A DNA stretch of 64,000 nucleotides, taken from contig NC_073696.1 in the NCBI RefSeq assembly GCF_029784165.1, positions 107,872,665 to 107,936,664 of the forward strand, written 5' to 3'. The stretch's first letter is position 1. The number at the start of each line of letters is the position of its first letter. The notes beneath the pieces were generated by a model that was given only the letters and a program-made list of their open reading frames with translations, ran no database searches and was not told where the DNA came from. The stretch is from Wyeomyia smithii. Its lineage: Eukaryota; Arthropoda; Insecta; Diptera; Culicidae. Made by a program: the position numbers and the translations under genes. Positions 37,501 through 45,261 of this stretch are shown here, in pieces.

Positions 37501-40500
37501 GGAGAAGAGTCCGACTGGTTACACTCCTTTATACGATGTTCGTATACGTCAGAGAGCAAAGAGATGCTACAGGACTCTCTGCTTTACTATGTTAAATAGG
37601 CAGGATGTGATGGGGGGATCGTCTTCGTTCATCAGCGGTTCTGCCGAATTACTGATGTGAAGCGATTCCCAAGCATTAAAGTGGGACGTTTCCCTTGCGT
37701 TTTTTATAATTTTCGCGTTTTTTCGGTCTATTTGGTGGTCTAAAGTTACGGTGTGGGCGGCTACACTAGATTCACAGGACTTTGCATTATCAACGGCATG
37801 TTTATGTTCTTTGATTCGCACTTTCACCTTGCGTCGAGTTTGCCCGATATACACCGAGGGGCAATTCTGCCATGGAATTCGGTATATTCCAGAATGCTTA
37901 TCGTTTATTTCAATTTTTTTCAACACATTTTGAAAGCGTATTCTAACCTATTAAACCTTATACATACACAAAAATTGACCCTGATCGAACCAATATTGAG
38001 CGAGTTTTTTTACTATTGATTATGAAACTTGGATAAAGAATATGTCTTAGCAAAAACGCAACTTTTGTCACTTTTGGTTAGCAAAAATTTAAAGGTTTGG
38101 CACAGACAAGCAGACGTGCCTATTCGAAGAAAAATCCTGGAAAATCTTCGACTTTATTCGAAACGTTACACTCGTGCATCACCAAGTGAGTTTATTGCCT
38201 TCTAACTTATTTTCGTAAAACGGTTTTTGTCTTCGCTAATGGGTGTGCACGCTTGCCTAATCTAACACCAGCGGCATTACTGAATGTGCACGCTTGTTTA
38301 TAGCGACACTAGCGGCATTATTGCCCACTAAGCAAAATTTCAAAACAATCGCTAGTTTTCTGGTCGATGAAACCGTTATCAAGCGGCACGTCTGAGCGGG
38401 GGCCTAGTGTGGTTGGTAACGTCTCCGCCAACCAAGCTCGACGCCTGGGTTCGAATCCCACCGCCGACATAGGTGTCGATGGTTGTGAGGTGGCGTGATC
38501 CACTCACAACCAACCCAACTGGTCTAGATTCAATCCTAGCCGACACCGGGAGATTTCCTGAGGCGAAAAATCTCTGGGATCACGCCTTCCATCGCATGAG
38601 GAAATAAAGCCGGTCCGTTAATAAAAACGGGTCGTGAGTTAGGGTCCTGGGTGTGGAGTCGCCTCCCTGGGCGTCGGTGATTGGCCACAACAGTGGCGGA
38701 ACTAGACCGACGGAAAATAAGCGAGAATAAAAAAAAAAGCGGCACGTCTGTTTGTCAGTGGTTATAGTAAAATCACATACTAACAGACGTAACACTGCAA
38801 CCGTCACTTTCAAATGTTTAGCCAAATGACTGCTTTAGTGCCAACTCGACAAGATGTTGGCACCACCCTCTCAAAATTCAATAAAACTTTGTGGGTGTGT
38901 TGACCCAAGCAACTTTGAATTTTTTTTTGAAAATCTTTCTGTACTAACATGTGAAATGCGCTGAAGTTTTTCTTATAAATCGATATTTTTTATTTATGAC
39001 AATAGAAAGCAAAAAGTTGTCGACCATGATGAAGCCGTTTGAAGAAGTTTTTGTTTGCTAACTTGTATCACAGAAAACAGACATCCAAGTAAATTTTTCT
39101 TCATGTGTAAAAAGACGCAACGGTTTTCTAGCATGTCGCAGTACGCAGTATGGTGGCGCTAAGAACACTTAGTGGTCAATGATTCGATAAAATCGATAGC
39201 TTTCCAGCTGCGACCAGTTATTTGATCTATTGTGGCGGGCCCCGTTTGATGTAAGCCTCATCACCCTGATCCTACCACCGGCTACCCTACCACTATTTGA
39301 TTGAGTGGTTTCCGCTTGCTGATTATAGGCATCGTCCCAATAATGTATCATTGAACGAATAACGTTCACTGCCTTATTTGGAGAAGTCATCCAAACATCT
39401 AATGGTTGTAATATGTTTTTGTCAAAAAATTGCTTCCCCTTTTGTAAAAGTGCTTCGCAGTCACATAGTCAGTCTTGGCATACTCATCGTGTGTAACAAA
39501 GAGCAAAGATAACTAGAACAAGATACCTAACTTCCATTTTTTCATACATTTTGAACACGACCGATTTACGACGGTTAGTGCTGCCATCTGATGACTTAAA
39601 TTCTCATAAAATTGTCACTATGTGCAGAACCGATTTATCGTGCATAGTCCGTCATGGATCGTTGAGCTGCTCAAGATTGTATTTGAAAATGGTGTAGCAG
39701 TTTGGTCAGCTCGACGCTTAAGAACATGCAGATTAATGATATTATCATTTTTTTCACTTAATGCTATTGCCATATATTTTGCACTTCAAAGTACGAAAGA
39801 AAAATGTAAAAAATGATTGACTGTCAGAGTGGGGGTTTATATTAAGGGGTTATATTTATTTTCAGGTCCCATTCTACCGAAATTTAAAGTTTGATATGAC
39901 GCAAGCCAGGTTCCAGAACCATTAGGCCCTATGAATAAAAGAAGTTACTCTGCTTCTCCCTCAGATTTGCACGGGATGAGTAAAGCAAATGCTTTTATTC
40001 ATACGGCTTGTTGTGCATATGGTCAGGAGCACCGGGGCAACCGCTTTTTGCTTTATTAACCTCGGCAAGAGTGGAAAACTTGGATGTAGAGCGAGCTCAT
40101 AGCGGTTATCAGGAAGTTGTGATGGTACGCTTCATTTTAAATGATGATGATAATTCTTGATTCTTCCGGAAAGTTTCATCTTTGAGAACTAAACATTCGT
40201 ACACATTATTATCATTTATCGCATGGCAGCACCGTACAGTCGTCCACATGGATACTGAAAAAATTGTTTCGCCTTTCAGCATTCATGTCTTGGCCTTGTC
40301 GTCAGTTGATTTTGACGTTGAGTATACAGCATATTAACAGTGTATAAATTAGTTCGACTTTTGCTCACGCACAGCGACAGTCATGTCCGACGAATTGTGC
40401 AAGAGTCAGGTATCTTGTTCTAGTCATCTTTGGTATCACGCCTTATGTTTGATTTTGACACTTGCTCTTCAGTTGTGAAAATGGCGTCGAAGCAAGAGAA

Positions 40501-42660
40501 GTAACGCATCAAAATTTTACTTGCGGATCGCAGAAATCCGAGCTACTCGCTCGCCAAGTTGGCAAAATTATTGAATATGGCCAACTCAACCGTCATCAAA
40601 AGTATGTGAAGAACGTTTGTCGACTGCTAGGAAGACAGGATCGAGGGAAATCAAAACCCGGAGGCCAAAAAAAAAAAAAAACAAAAGAAAAAAGTCGCTA
40701 GTAGTTTCAAGCGGTATCCCAAACTTTCTGTCCGGGTGTCGTAAGTAAGCCGGGAGTTTCGTCTACAACTGTGAGAATAGAGCTAAAAAACGAGCCGGAC
40801 TATCGACTTACAAAAAAGTGGTGACTTAAAATCGTGATGATAAGCAAACCAAGTCGGCAAGACAACGATCGCGGAAGCTGTACGTGAAGATGCTGACGTA
40901 GTTTGATTGGATGGTACAGGATGATGAAACTTATGTCAATGCAGACTTACAATAGCTTCCTGTACAGGATTTTTATACGGCAACTGGTAGAGGGAGGGGG
41001 ATAGAGATTTTCAAACACACTAAGCTATTAAAGTTTGCAAAGAAAAATACTGGGCTATCGTCAAGCGGAACCTCAAGAATTCACGAAAGACAGTTGTCTA
41101 CAGAGGTCACTAGTTGTTTTCTCTGCAATGATTTTTCTGATATTTCTTGCAAACTTGTCAATCTGTTCTTTAACATTCAAAATCGTGATTTTACCACATA
41201 TCTTTCTCTAGTGCTACATGAACGGTGGCCAAACTTTACTGAAAATTATTCGGTGGGTGATAATTTGCTACGGACCAGATCTAACAGTCCATGTTCATAT
41301 CACTGGACTACAAGAAATGAATGAAGCATAGAAAGTTTTTTGTGCATGCATCAATATTTCGGTTTTATAATATGGCCGCTGACCATACTGTGAATCATCA
41401 AAGCCAACAACAGTGCCAAGTATCGAGCTCGGGTAGTAACATATTGACATTCGAGAAATTCTCGTGAAATGCGAATTAGCATTCTTGAAGCTATCACAAT
41501 TCGAATTAACGCATCACTGCAGTGGGACTCTATTCTCACCCTGTCACAGATTGAATATCAATTCAAGTGATTATCACAGGCGAACCTGTCTACAGATGGC
41601 AGGCGGTAGAGGAATCTGCCGTGCAGCGCCCTCTTTCCCCGCTATCCATTCACGGACGATTGCGCATTCAAGCCGATCCGAATGAGACGCACGTTTCGGG
41701 TTGTGATTTAAATCAATGCATGCATTTGCTTGAGCGGATGCAACAGCTAGAAAAGGAATCAGTTCAGCGTAGCAGAATAATAATTTAGTAATTTGAATCT
41801 ACAATTTACGTAAGTTAGAATAAGAAATTTATTCATTGTATTGCACGGATCGAAGAACGCACCACTGTTATCTAATCAAGAAATGGTTCAGAGCCACTAA
41901 TGGAAGGAGTAGCTTGTTGGTGATGAACTGCGCATTTTTGCGTACACAATCCATTTTCTTGATTGCTTAAGGCGGAAGCTAGGTGACACACTCTACTGGC
42001 CTCCCACGCGGTTGTTTGTTTACAGCACTCGCTTGCCCCTAGTTGTAGCGTTAGTTATCGTGGCGCGAATTGGATATCTTGCCCCGTGTCTTTTCTTTTT
42101 TTTGCGATGTAGGCACATCTAAAACCACTTGAAAGTTATCTGCTTCCTTTCCATATCGATATCAGCATTGTAAATTGGGACAATTCAACTTTTGAGGATA
42201 AGTAGAAACGGGATATAAAATTTGATGAGTTCAGTCTATTCTTCTAAGATTTGTTGAAATATTCAACAAGTACTTTCGAATCATAACAGCAGCAAAGATT
42301 TGTTTAAACAAAAGACGAATTCTAACCCAAATTTTTTTTCGTTATCCACAGGTCACGATTACCAAACCGCTGGATCCGGCTCACCTGCTGCCGGAAAGCA
42401 AAGCCTACTGGACCTATCTCGGTTCATTAACCACTCCACCGTGCACGGAATCGGTCACCTGGATCCTGTTCAAGGAACCGATCGAGGTGTCCCACGAGCA
42501 GTTGGAATTGTTCCGCGAGATGCGTTGCTATGACGCACGTGAAGAGTGTCCCTGCGATGATTCGCTCCACAAAACATTCGAATACGGCAAGGTGATCAAC
42601 AACTACCGTCCCCCGCTGGAGTTGGGCAACCGCGAGCTGAGGGAGTACGGTGAACACTGA
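4492..42660 (+). CDS. CAH1: Alpha-carbonic anhydrase, cytosolic (CAH1 ortholog), four coding exons
   Basis: Exons 4492-4525, 26908-27323, 35327-35398 and 42352-42660 join in frame to 276 codons plus TGA. The enzyme reversibly hydrates CO2 to bicarbonate and a proton, serving pH and ion balance. The product starts MSNIWGYTELNG and has no signal peptide, so it is probably cytosolic. Catalytic features: zinc ligands H95 and H97 (QFHCHWG) and H120 (EMHLVHWN), E107 in SEHTV, and T201 in SLTTPPC. Length fits the family (about 260-270 aa). The proton-shuttle position (His64 of human CA II) is Tyr66 in NPGYCWRV, as I recall also in Drosophila CAH1. Splice sites are consensus (GTAAGT, GTGAGT, GTAAGT; AG). 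Introns of 22,382, 8,003 and 6,953 bp are rich in transposons, none of which interrupts an exon. Confidence 0.95.
4526..7049 (+). other. CAH1 intron 1, 5' part; AT-rich
   Basis: No coding region is supported. A diverged pair of about 220-bp units sharing CTCTAGAYGCCATTT starts at 6031 and 6254. At 6735-6775 a TATA-like GTATAAAAT is followed by an ATG fused to a GTGAGT donor-like site, but no partner exon was found. The L2/CR1-like element begins to the right. Confidence 0.4.
7133..7765 (-). pseudogene. Non-LTR retrotransposon RT C-terminal fragment (L2/CR1-like), 5'-truncated
   Basis: A 210-codon minus-strand open frame covers only the region after the RT catalytic core. It shows LDEKLTFGSH, SRQLGFLMKVSKDF, LYSAIVRSIVESSAAVW, WIDRIERLQKRSVRFALRR and LLGIATLEKRR. 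This is the post-RT thumb region common to mosquito L2/CR1-like elements. The upstream end is lost abruptly near 7750, the classic 5' truncation of non-LTR insertions; a 3' UTR appears to run to about 7050. The surviving frame is intact, so the insertion may be fairly young. The exact clade is uncertain. The endonuclease fragment at 30.1 kb may belong to the same group. Confidence 0.75.
8050..8800 (+). repeat. Minisatellite, about 140-160 bp unit, roughly six copies
   Basis: Units share GGAGGGCTCCCAAACAAATG, AAACACAAATTTCTGCATAA, AACTAATCAAGCAAATGGAA and CCAAATTTGGCA in that order. The GGGAGGG landmarks fall near 8083, 8245, 8387, 8531, 8668 and 8772, so unit length varies from about 104 to 162 bp. 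The array abuts sequence (8810-8935) homologous to the right arm of the palindrome at 9385-10785. Confidence 0.8.
9794..10166. mobile_element. MITE with TAGGGTGGTTCC termini
   Basis: Terminal inverted repeats of about 28 bp begin TAGGGTGGTTCCAAA on both ends and continue into CAATTAAAAT. Length is 373 bp with no coding capacity. No clear 8-bp target duplication is found, so the superfamily is open. A second TTAGGGTGGTTC lies just outside at about 9770. Confidence 0.6.
10195..10450 (-). mobile_element. tRNA-derived SINE, Feilai-like
   Basis: On the minus strand it starts GGTCCCCGTGGCTCTG with an A-box-like TGGCTCTGTGGTTAGCG and a perfect B box GGTTCGATTCC, followed by a non-tRNA body. It is not a functional tRNA because the acceptor and anticodon arms do not fold properly. 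I recall similar sequence as the Aedes Feilai family, but name it only tentatively. Confidence 0.7.
10806..16350 (+). other. CAH1 intron 1, apparently low-repeat stretch
   Basis: No gene or recognised element is seen over 5.5 kb. It holds one perfect 14-bp-arm hairpin (11413-11447, CAGATTTCGA arms). The 11.5-13.5 and 14.8-15.3 kb parts are less AT-rich and look non-repetitive, so intronic regulatory sequence is possible but not shown. Confidence 0.35.
16357..17503. mobile_element. AT-rich foldback element with nested palindromes
   Basis: Outer arms 16357-16665 and 17196-17503 are inverted copies; both carry CAAAATGGCATC, TTGCCTATAG and AAGTTTCAGCCAAATC. Between them a second palindrome (16831-16910 against 16938-17030) repeats the same module with CCGTTTTGACTG. 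The ends share GTTCCACAAAAAA. There is no coding capacity. Confidence 0.7.
18290..18760 (+). repeat. Dispersed repeat F, copy 1
   Basis: About 470 bp is directly repeated at 45262-45740, starting with TTGACGTAGGACTACGTCT and including TATGTCGGTGGATAGATAAA, GATAACAATAACATGGACGG and ACAAAAGACTGCGTGTAGAA. It contains no ORF I can interpret; the type of element is unknown. The RTE-like fragment begins just after it. Confidence 0.7.
18870..19060 (+). pseudogene. RTE-like retrotransposon fragment, internally deleted
   Basis: The translation SEVLDRWKQLCRNYRGISLI joins the pre-RT linker directly to RT motif 2. In the copy at 1-2248 these are about 90 codons apart, so an internal deletion is visible. 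The fragment then follows the RT as far as SFMGQY, where an opposite-strand copy of the same family interrupts. Confidence 0.75.
19061..19665 (-). pseudogene. RTE-like retrotransposon 3' end, reverse orientation inside another copy
   Basis: The minus strand reads from a VVNEFVHL-type stretch (equivalent to VVDEFVYL in the copy at 1.7 kb) through the C-terminal region to FSLKLTGMVR and the tail GGTATGGTAAGGT at 19061. It is 5'-truncated with several stops and frameshifts. Its two flanks (18870-19060 and 19666-19830) are plus-strand pieces of the same family. Confidence 0.75.
19666..19830 (+). pseudogene. RTE-like RT fragment, continuation of 18870-19060
   Basis: It translates to GFLDKLT (stop) LVKV, SGILSSPLESRRG and GQSSGLSC, matching GFPDKLTRLVKA through the RQGDGLSY region of the copy at 1.3-1.4 kb. 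RT motif A is missing between this and the fragment ending at 19060, so the insertion was accompanied by a deletion or hit an already deleted copy. Confidence 0.65.
20000..20395 (+). pseudogene. Tc1/mariner-superfamily transposase remnant
   Basis: In shifted frames the plus strand encodes KPHCLIMDDETY (first catalytic Asp region), WQALCLCGKRSAPYVTIGTV, KECLQKGLIPLLKQHEG and IIFWTDLAS (second catalytic Asp region, canonical FWPDLAS). These are hallmarks of DDE Tc1-like transposases in mosquitoes. Several stops and frameshifts make it inactive; neither the N-terminal DNA-binding part nor the end of the catalytic domain is seen. A relic with the same DDETYV signature lies at 40481-41095. Confidence 0.75.
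20396..25404 (+). other. CAH1 intron 1, 3' part without recognised elements
   Basis: Nothing coding is supported. Sequence at 21.4-22.7 kb is less AT-rich and looks non-repetitive. TATA-like strings occur at 23935 and 25369 (CCTATATAAAG) without other promoter support. Repeat R begins at 25405. Confidence 0.35.
25901..26120 (+). repeat. Tandem duplication, 113-bp period, inside repeat R
   Basis: Two units start ATCCGCTGCAACTAGTG at 25901 and 26014 and both continue GCTATSCATTGCTACGCCAC and GGTATCCACTG. They are restricted to copy 1 of R as far as I can see, so the duplication arose after the copies separated. Confidence 0.65.
26296..26638 (+). mobile_element. tRNA-derived SINE (340-bp family), copy 1
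   Basis: It starts GCGGGGGCCTAGTGTGGTTG with A-box-like TAGTGTGGTTGG and B-box-like CTTCGAATCC, has a 250-bp body and ends in an A-run. It is flanked by AAGGCTTGACTA (26284-26295) and AAGCCTTGACTA (26639-26650), a 12-bp target duplication with one mismatch. Copy 2 of R at 48.99 kb shows the unoccupied site. Confidence 0.85.
26908..27323 (+). CDS. CAH1: CAH1 coding exon 2 (zinc-binding core)
   Basis: The exon follows a pyrimidine-rich tract and TTACAG acceptor and completes the glycine codon begun in exon 1. It carries residues 12-150: GQRQSPVNI, NPGYCWRV, QFHCHWG, GSEHTVDG, EMHLVHWN and GLAVLGVFLK, including all three zinc histidines. It ends on AAG before GTGAGT, phase 0. The acceptor lies only 29 nt beyond the end of repeat R (25405-26878). 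Confidence 0.95.
27324..28280 (+). other. CAH1 intron 2, 5' part
   Basis: AT-rich intron without recognised elements. An 89-codon open frame at 27449-27718 has no recognisable domain and no splice-site support, so it is not called as a gene. Confidence 0.4.
28285..29720 (-). pseudogene. RTE-like retrotransposon remnant, heavily decayed
   Basis: On the minus strand, in shifting frames, it encodes CSNYRGVTLLNSAYK (motif 2), GMKQGTGLANLL (motif B, canonical QGDGL), EGVIRWAGVQGSG and LVDDIYI (motif C, canonical FADDIDI), then TLILPMALYGHES in the C-terminal region. The order matches the copy at 1-2248. Many stops and frameshifts; catalytic motifs B and C are altered. The 3' end lies near 28290 and the 5' part is truncated at about 29720, next to another element's 5' region. 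Confidence 0.7.
29735..30640 (+). pseudogene. L2/CR1-like retrotransposon 5' part with APE endonuclease fragment
   Basis: An open frame at 30141-30455 encodes an AP-endonuclease start: LIALTETWLDDRTQSSRLFG (catalytic Glu in LTETW), YEGFRCDRG and GRGVLIAVHRRL. After a frameshift it continues as DEIIVIGDLKLPS, where the canonical GDFN has become GDLK, so a catalytic residue is lost. Sequence from about 29735 to 30140 is probably its 5' UTR or ORF1 debris. It stops at about 30645 where the opposite-strand R1-like element begins. It could be the same family as the RT fragment at 7.1-7.8 kb. Confidence 0.7.
30690..32760 (-). pseudogene. R1-like non-LTR retrotransposon RT and C-terminal zinc knuckle, broken
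   Basis: The minus strand encodes, from 32717 downward, SLKIGKAPGPDGIPNLAIK, VLLPKVEKPPGNPSAYRPIC, LSSHQFNFRKGRSTVDAI, then after a frameshift near 32140 VTLDVKNAFDSASWDAIA (motif A), AGVPQGSILGSLLYN (motif B) and VVIVGFANDITLKV (motif C). FANDI replaces FADDI, so a catalytic Asp is lost. Further down, after stops, CPACTGAEENAEHVFFTC is the C-terminal CCHC-type finger typical of R1-like elements. No endonuclease is present, so it is 5'-truncated near 32760. Opposite orientation to CAH1. Confidence 0.8.
32761..35326 (+). other. CAH1 intron 2, 3' part
   Basis: At 32780-33060 the sequence looks like further transposon debris (possible gag-like remains, not secure). From 33.4 to 35.3 kb it is AT-moderate, without recognised elements or ORFs of interest. 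Confidence 0.35.
35327..35398 (+). CDS. CAH1: CAH1 coding exon 3
   Basis: A 72-nt phase-0 exon between a TTCTAG acceptor and a GTAAGT donor. It encodes 24 residues starting VGKPHPELD and ending HKGDR. HKGDR followed by VT matches the corresponding stretch of insect CAH1, which fixes the exon despite its size. Confidence 0.9.
36425..36623. repeat. Foldback repeat, about 85-bp arms
   Basis: Arms 36425-36513 and 36544-36623 pair with a 30-nt loop: GAGCAAAAC, CCTTCGATTTTTAAAT, AAGAATAAAA and CTTAAATGAC are all mirrored in order. It lies just 5' of the mariner-like relic and may be part of that element's end or a separate MITE. Confidence 0.75.
36636..37065 (+). pseudogene. Mariner-type transposase C-terminal remnant
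   Basis: It encodes KRNVGINAACYKADVLEKVV, LYGNDHYVLQ, then (after a one-base shift at 36795) DGPPVHTANIVQVWY, and PPSSSDLNPLD. DGxxxHTA holds the second catalytic Asp and PDLNPLD-type sequence the third of mariner-like DD-E/D transposases. A Trp codon in LWPPSS has become TAG. It is a different subfamily from the relics at 20.0 and 40.5 kb. It has no N-terminal domain. Confidence 0.75.
37455..37515 (-). ncRNA. Hammerhead-ribozyme-like motif of the Penelope-like element
   Basis: On the minus strand, CTGAAGA (CUGANGA core) is followed by stem II GGGCG-loop-CGCCC, then GAAA, a palindromic CCGG (possible dimeric stem III) and the cleavage-type GTC before GAG, which can pair with CTC preceding the core. 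Penelope-like elements are known to carry hammerhead ribozymes in their terminal repeats. One extra T between core and stem II departs from consensus, so activity is unproven. Confidence 0.55.
37516..37990 (-). pseudogene. Penelope-like element 3' part: GIY-YIG endonuclease
   Basis: A 119-codon minus-strand frame (37567-37926) contains SGIYRIPWQNCPSVYIGQTR, the GIY-YIG signature, then RRKVKVRIKEH with the catalytic-type Arg and WESLHI with the Glu. Penelope-like retroelements encode an RT followed by a GIY-YIG domain; the spacing and residues here fit their C-terminus, which nicks target DNA for priming. The RT is absent; similarity fades near 37990, so the element is 5'-truncated. The frame itself is intact. 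It is followed by a hammerhead-like RNA motif (37455-37515). Confidence 0.8.
38395..38736 (+). mobile_element. tRNA-derived SINE (340-bp family), copy 2
   Basis: Nearly identical to 26296-26638 but with a perfect B box GGTTCGAATCC. It ends in an A-run and is bounded by a perfect 14-bp duplication AAGCGGCACGTCTG (38381-38394 and 38737-38750). The host sequence on either side is itself a repeat (CAGACGTG motifs; compare 35.8 kb, inverted). Confidence 0.9.
39504..40432. mobile_element. Non-autonomous element with 28-bp terminal inverted repeats
   Basis: CAAAGATAACTAGAACAAGA at 39504 and its inverted partner ending TTGTTCTAGTCATCTTTG at 40432 are about 28 bp long with two mismatches. The 0.87-kb interior has no recognised gene. 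Its right end lies about 50 bp from the Tc1-like relic at 40481. Confidence 0.6.
40481..41095 (+). pseudogene. Tc1-like transposase remnant, N-terminal half
   Basis: It starts ATGGCGTCGAAGCAAGAGAA (MASKQEK), then a stop, then RIKILLADRRNPSYSLAKLA and LLNMANSTVI, the helix-turn-helix DNA-binding region, and later QDDETYVNADL with the first catalytic Asp, after several frameshifts and stops. An A-run at 40669-40682 is probably replication slippage. The C-terminal half beyond 41095 is not recognisable. The family looks the same as 20000-20395, judged by the shared DDETY context. Confidence 0.7.
41567..41788 (+). other. Orphan coding-like ORF in CAH1 intron 3
   Basis: About 70 codons of balanced composition, unlike the AT-rich surroundings, encode ESAVQRPLSPLSIHGRLRIQ, GCDLNQCMHLLERMQQLEKE and end at TAG 41786-41788. 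An acceptor-like TTATCACAG precedes 41580. I do not recognise the protein. It may be an alternative terminal exon, an exon of a nested gene, or a copied gene fragment. No donor or second exon was found. Confidence 0.3.
42352..42660 (+). CDS. CAH1: CAH1 coding exon 4 (C-terminus)
   Basis: It follows a T-rich tract and CCACAG acceptor. It encodes residues 175-276, including YWTYLGSLTTPPCTE (T201 is the active-site threonine), the EECPCDD motif seen in insect CAH1, and the terminal KVINNYRPPLELGNRELRE region, ending at TGA 42658-42660. Confidence 0.95.
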   Translation, partial: VTITKPLDPAHLLPESKAYWTYLGSLTTPPCTESVTWILFKEPIEVSHEQLELFREMRCYDAREECPCDDSLHKTFEYGKVINNYRPPLELGNRELREYGEH

Positions 42661-43590
42661 GGGGGATGTCCAGCGGTTGCGAAACCCTTTCCCGCAGCTG
42701 ATTTCAATACTACGTAGCAAACGAGAAGCAATAGCATTTCACCTGTGACAGCACGTGGTACGTCTGTTTGTCTATGCAATCGTTTACGACATTGTGAGCG
42801 GAAGATGAGTTCCGCGTGTGTGTGTGAAAATATCCACTTTAGCCGAGAACGGAGGTTTAGTGGTTGTCTCTCACCAAACGGAAATATTTAATTTAAAACA
42901 ATAAACTATAGAAAGAATATGCGGCTGTTTATTTATAAGGTGGCAAAGCAAGGCGGCTGATGATGAAGCGACCAATTTTAAAATGCAAGCCGTAATACTT
43001 TATCAATGATTTGTGGATAAACAGGTTTAAAAAAAATCAACTGCGTTTTAAGAAATTTCGATAAGGAATTGGAACAGTGGGATCAAATGTTGAGCATGTT
43101 TTCATTCAAAACTTTTTAGTATGGTTGCACCAGTAAGCATGATATTACATTAATATTTTCAGTGCGACTTTTAAACACATAAATCAAAAAAGCCATGTAG
43201 TTGATAATGTATTAGTTTTAGAGTTTGGTTAAGTTTAAAATTGTATTGTTTATGTGCAACCCAACAAAAAATTCAATCATATTTTGATATGGAAGGAGAT
43301 ATTTAATCAAATAACAACAGCAAGTGCCTATTGTAAATCCAAATAACATTAGTCGACAAAGTTAAAATTCAGCAAAGGGATCAAAAACCGCAAACAGTAT
43401 TTCCAAGAGAAGACGGTTTTTAGTGTAATATTGGCTTTTAAAGTGTTATCGCTTGTTAGTTGTGTTTACAATATCTAGGAAGTGCTGTTAGATATTTACA
43501 CGCGCACCAATAGGATATACACCAAATTATTCGCAGAAAATGAATTGTTAATTGATTGTGCTATAATCTATGTTGTGAGTGAATAATAAA
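42661..43590 (+). terminator. CAH1 3' UTR with two poly(A) signals
   Basis: AATAAA occurs at 42900-42905, about 240 nt after the stop, and again at 43585-43590. The first gives a short 3' UTR; the second, in AT-rich sequence with a following T-rich stretch, could give a long one. Either ends just before the transposon stack starting at 43772. Confidence 0.55.
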
Positions 43591-43599
43591 GACTTTGAA

Positions 43600-43771
43600 A
43601 ATTGTTGAAAAATCGATCTTTCAATTATTAAATTTAGTACAAATAGTTTTTCATCAAAAATAATTGAACTCATTATCAACGTACCGTCATTTTCGTTTCA
43701 TCTAGCCTCCTTTCCTAAGAGGACACGAAAAAGTCGTGAACTTTACACTTATTGTAGGCCTTACATCCGGA
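43600..43771. other. Short spacer before the intergenic transposon stack
   Basis: AT-rich sequence between the distal CAH1 poly(A) signal and the first target duplication at 43772; nothing is recognised in it. Confidence 0.4.
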
Positions 43772-44730
43772 GTCAGTTGCACCCGGGTTAAATTCGCAAG
43801 GACAAATCGCGCAAGGACTTGCATGCAAGTCCGCTTTCAAGTTACGTAGTAAAAATTAATTTAAAATTTTTTTTAACCTTCATCATACCCTTGTGTGGAA
43901 AACCACACAAACGAATTTTGTTTCTTTTTTTCGAAAACTTCTCTATCGATTTTTAAGAAATTTCTTGACAATTCCTAAACCATTTAACACAAAATACGTT
44001 TTTTCCAAGGAAAAAATATTTTTGGTTGATGAGATATTCAAAAACTTACGTTGTTTACCCTGGTGTGTGGTTTTCCACACATACAACATTTGAATTTATT
44101 TTGGACAAGAAACAACTTAATTTTGCCCCAAACATATTTTTTTCATTGAGTGCTTACATACCTGAAGGCATAGGTACCTGTTTTGAAAATCGAGTAAGAT
44201 ATGTATGTGTGCGGAAGTATGTGTATGTGTGTTTATTTTCATTCTTACGACCAATATATCTCGATTTTCTCAGCATCGGCTGAACCGATTCGATTGTTCT
44301 TAGTTGCGTTTGAAAGAGCTTAGAGTCTAGTTAGTTGATGGAAAATATCGTTTTGATCCGAAGGTTCATTTAAAAATGACGTAACCAAATGTGCTCAGTT
44401 TATATGGGAACTGATAAACTAACCGATTTTTTTAACGGTTTGACTGATTTTAGAAATGTATATAAGTGCATTCTTGTAATTCACAACATAAACATATAAA
44501 TAAAAAGGTTACTTGGGACATGTGCAAAATTTTGCGTTCATATGCTTCCATCCAAGTGTGAGAATTTTCATACATATGTGTTCAAATCCAAACGAATACG
44601 GTAATGCAAAAGAGTGCCTATTTAGTGCTTGCACAGCCTGGTTGAACATTGTTCAACATTTACACAGTTTTATGTTTACTGCAGGACGAGTATACTTGCA
44701 CTTTTAGGTAAATTGAAATGAATTTAGAAT

Positions 44731-44938
44731 GGATCTCCCGAGATGGTCCAACAAACCAGTCGTCGTGGGTTCGAGTCAAGGCTCGGGAGAAACTGTTAAT
44801 GTCAGTAGGATCGTAGCACTAGTCCCGCGATTGTCCTGTACACTAAACAGTTGTCTGCGAAGTCTGTGTATAATAAACAAAAGATCGAGTTCCGAACCGG
44901 AATGTAGCACCAATGCTTTGCTTACTTTGTTTAGAATG
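44731..44938 (+). mobile_element. tRNA-derived SINE (second family), copy 1
   Basis: It has B box GGTTCGAGTC after CCAGTCGTCGTG, then GGCTCGGGAGAAACTG, TGTCCTGTACACTAAACAG, GTCTGTGTATAATAAAC and CGGAATGTAGCACCAA. A 20-nt segment around the A box is missing relative to the copy at 46.9 kb. Confidence 0.7.
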
Positions 44939-45261
44939 GATTTTTAGAACATTCTTACAAACATTCCTAGCACCAAATTGCTTCATTTGTTTAATTGTTA
45001 TCATATCATGTTCAATTGATCTCATACCACATAAACACGTGTTGTTCCATAATTTTTGCATGAACCATCGGATCAAACAGATGTCCGATGATGACCTAAT
45101 AGTCTTCAAGCCTTTTCAATTGCAGCCAAGGAAATCAAATCAATGCATCCATTGCTGAGATAACCCAAGTATATTTTTCAAGATTGTTTTTGTACACTAC
45201 GCATAATTTCATTCAATTAGTTACCTCCGAGATACTGCAATGTACTAGGCGCTTCCACAAG

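Noticed and set aside
39169..39390. 73-codon minus-strand ORF in intron 3
   Set aside because: No recognisable motif and it lies in transposon-rich sequence.
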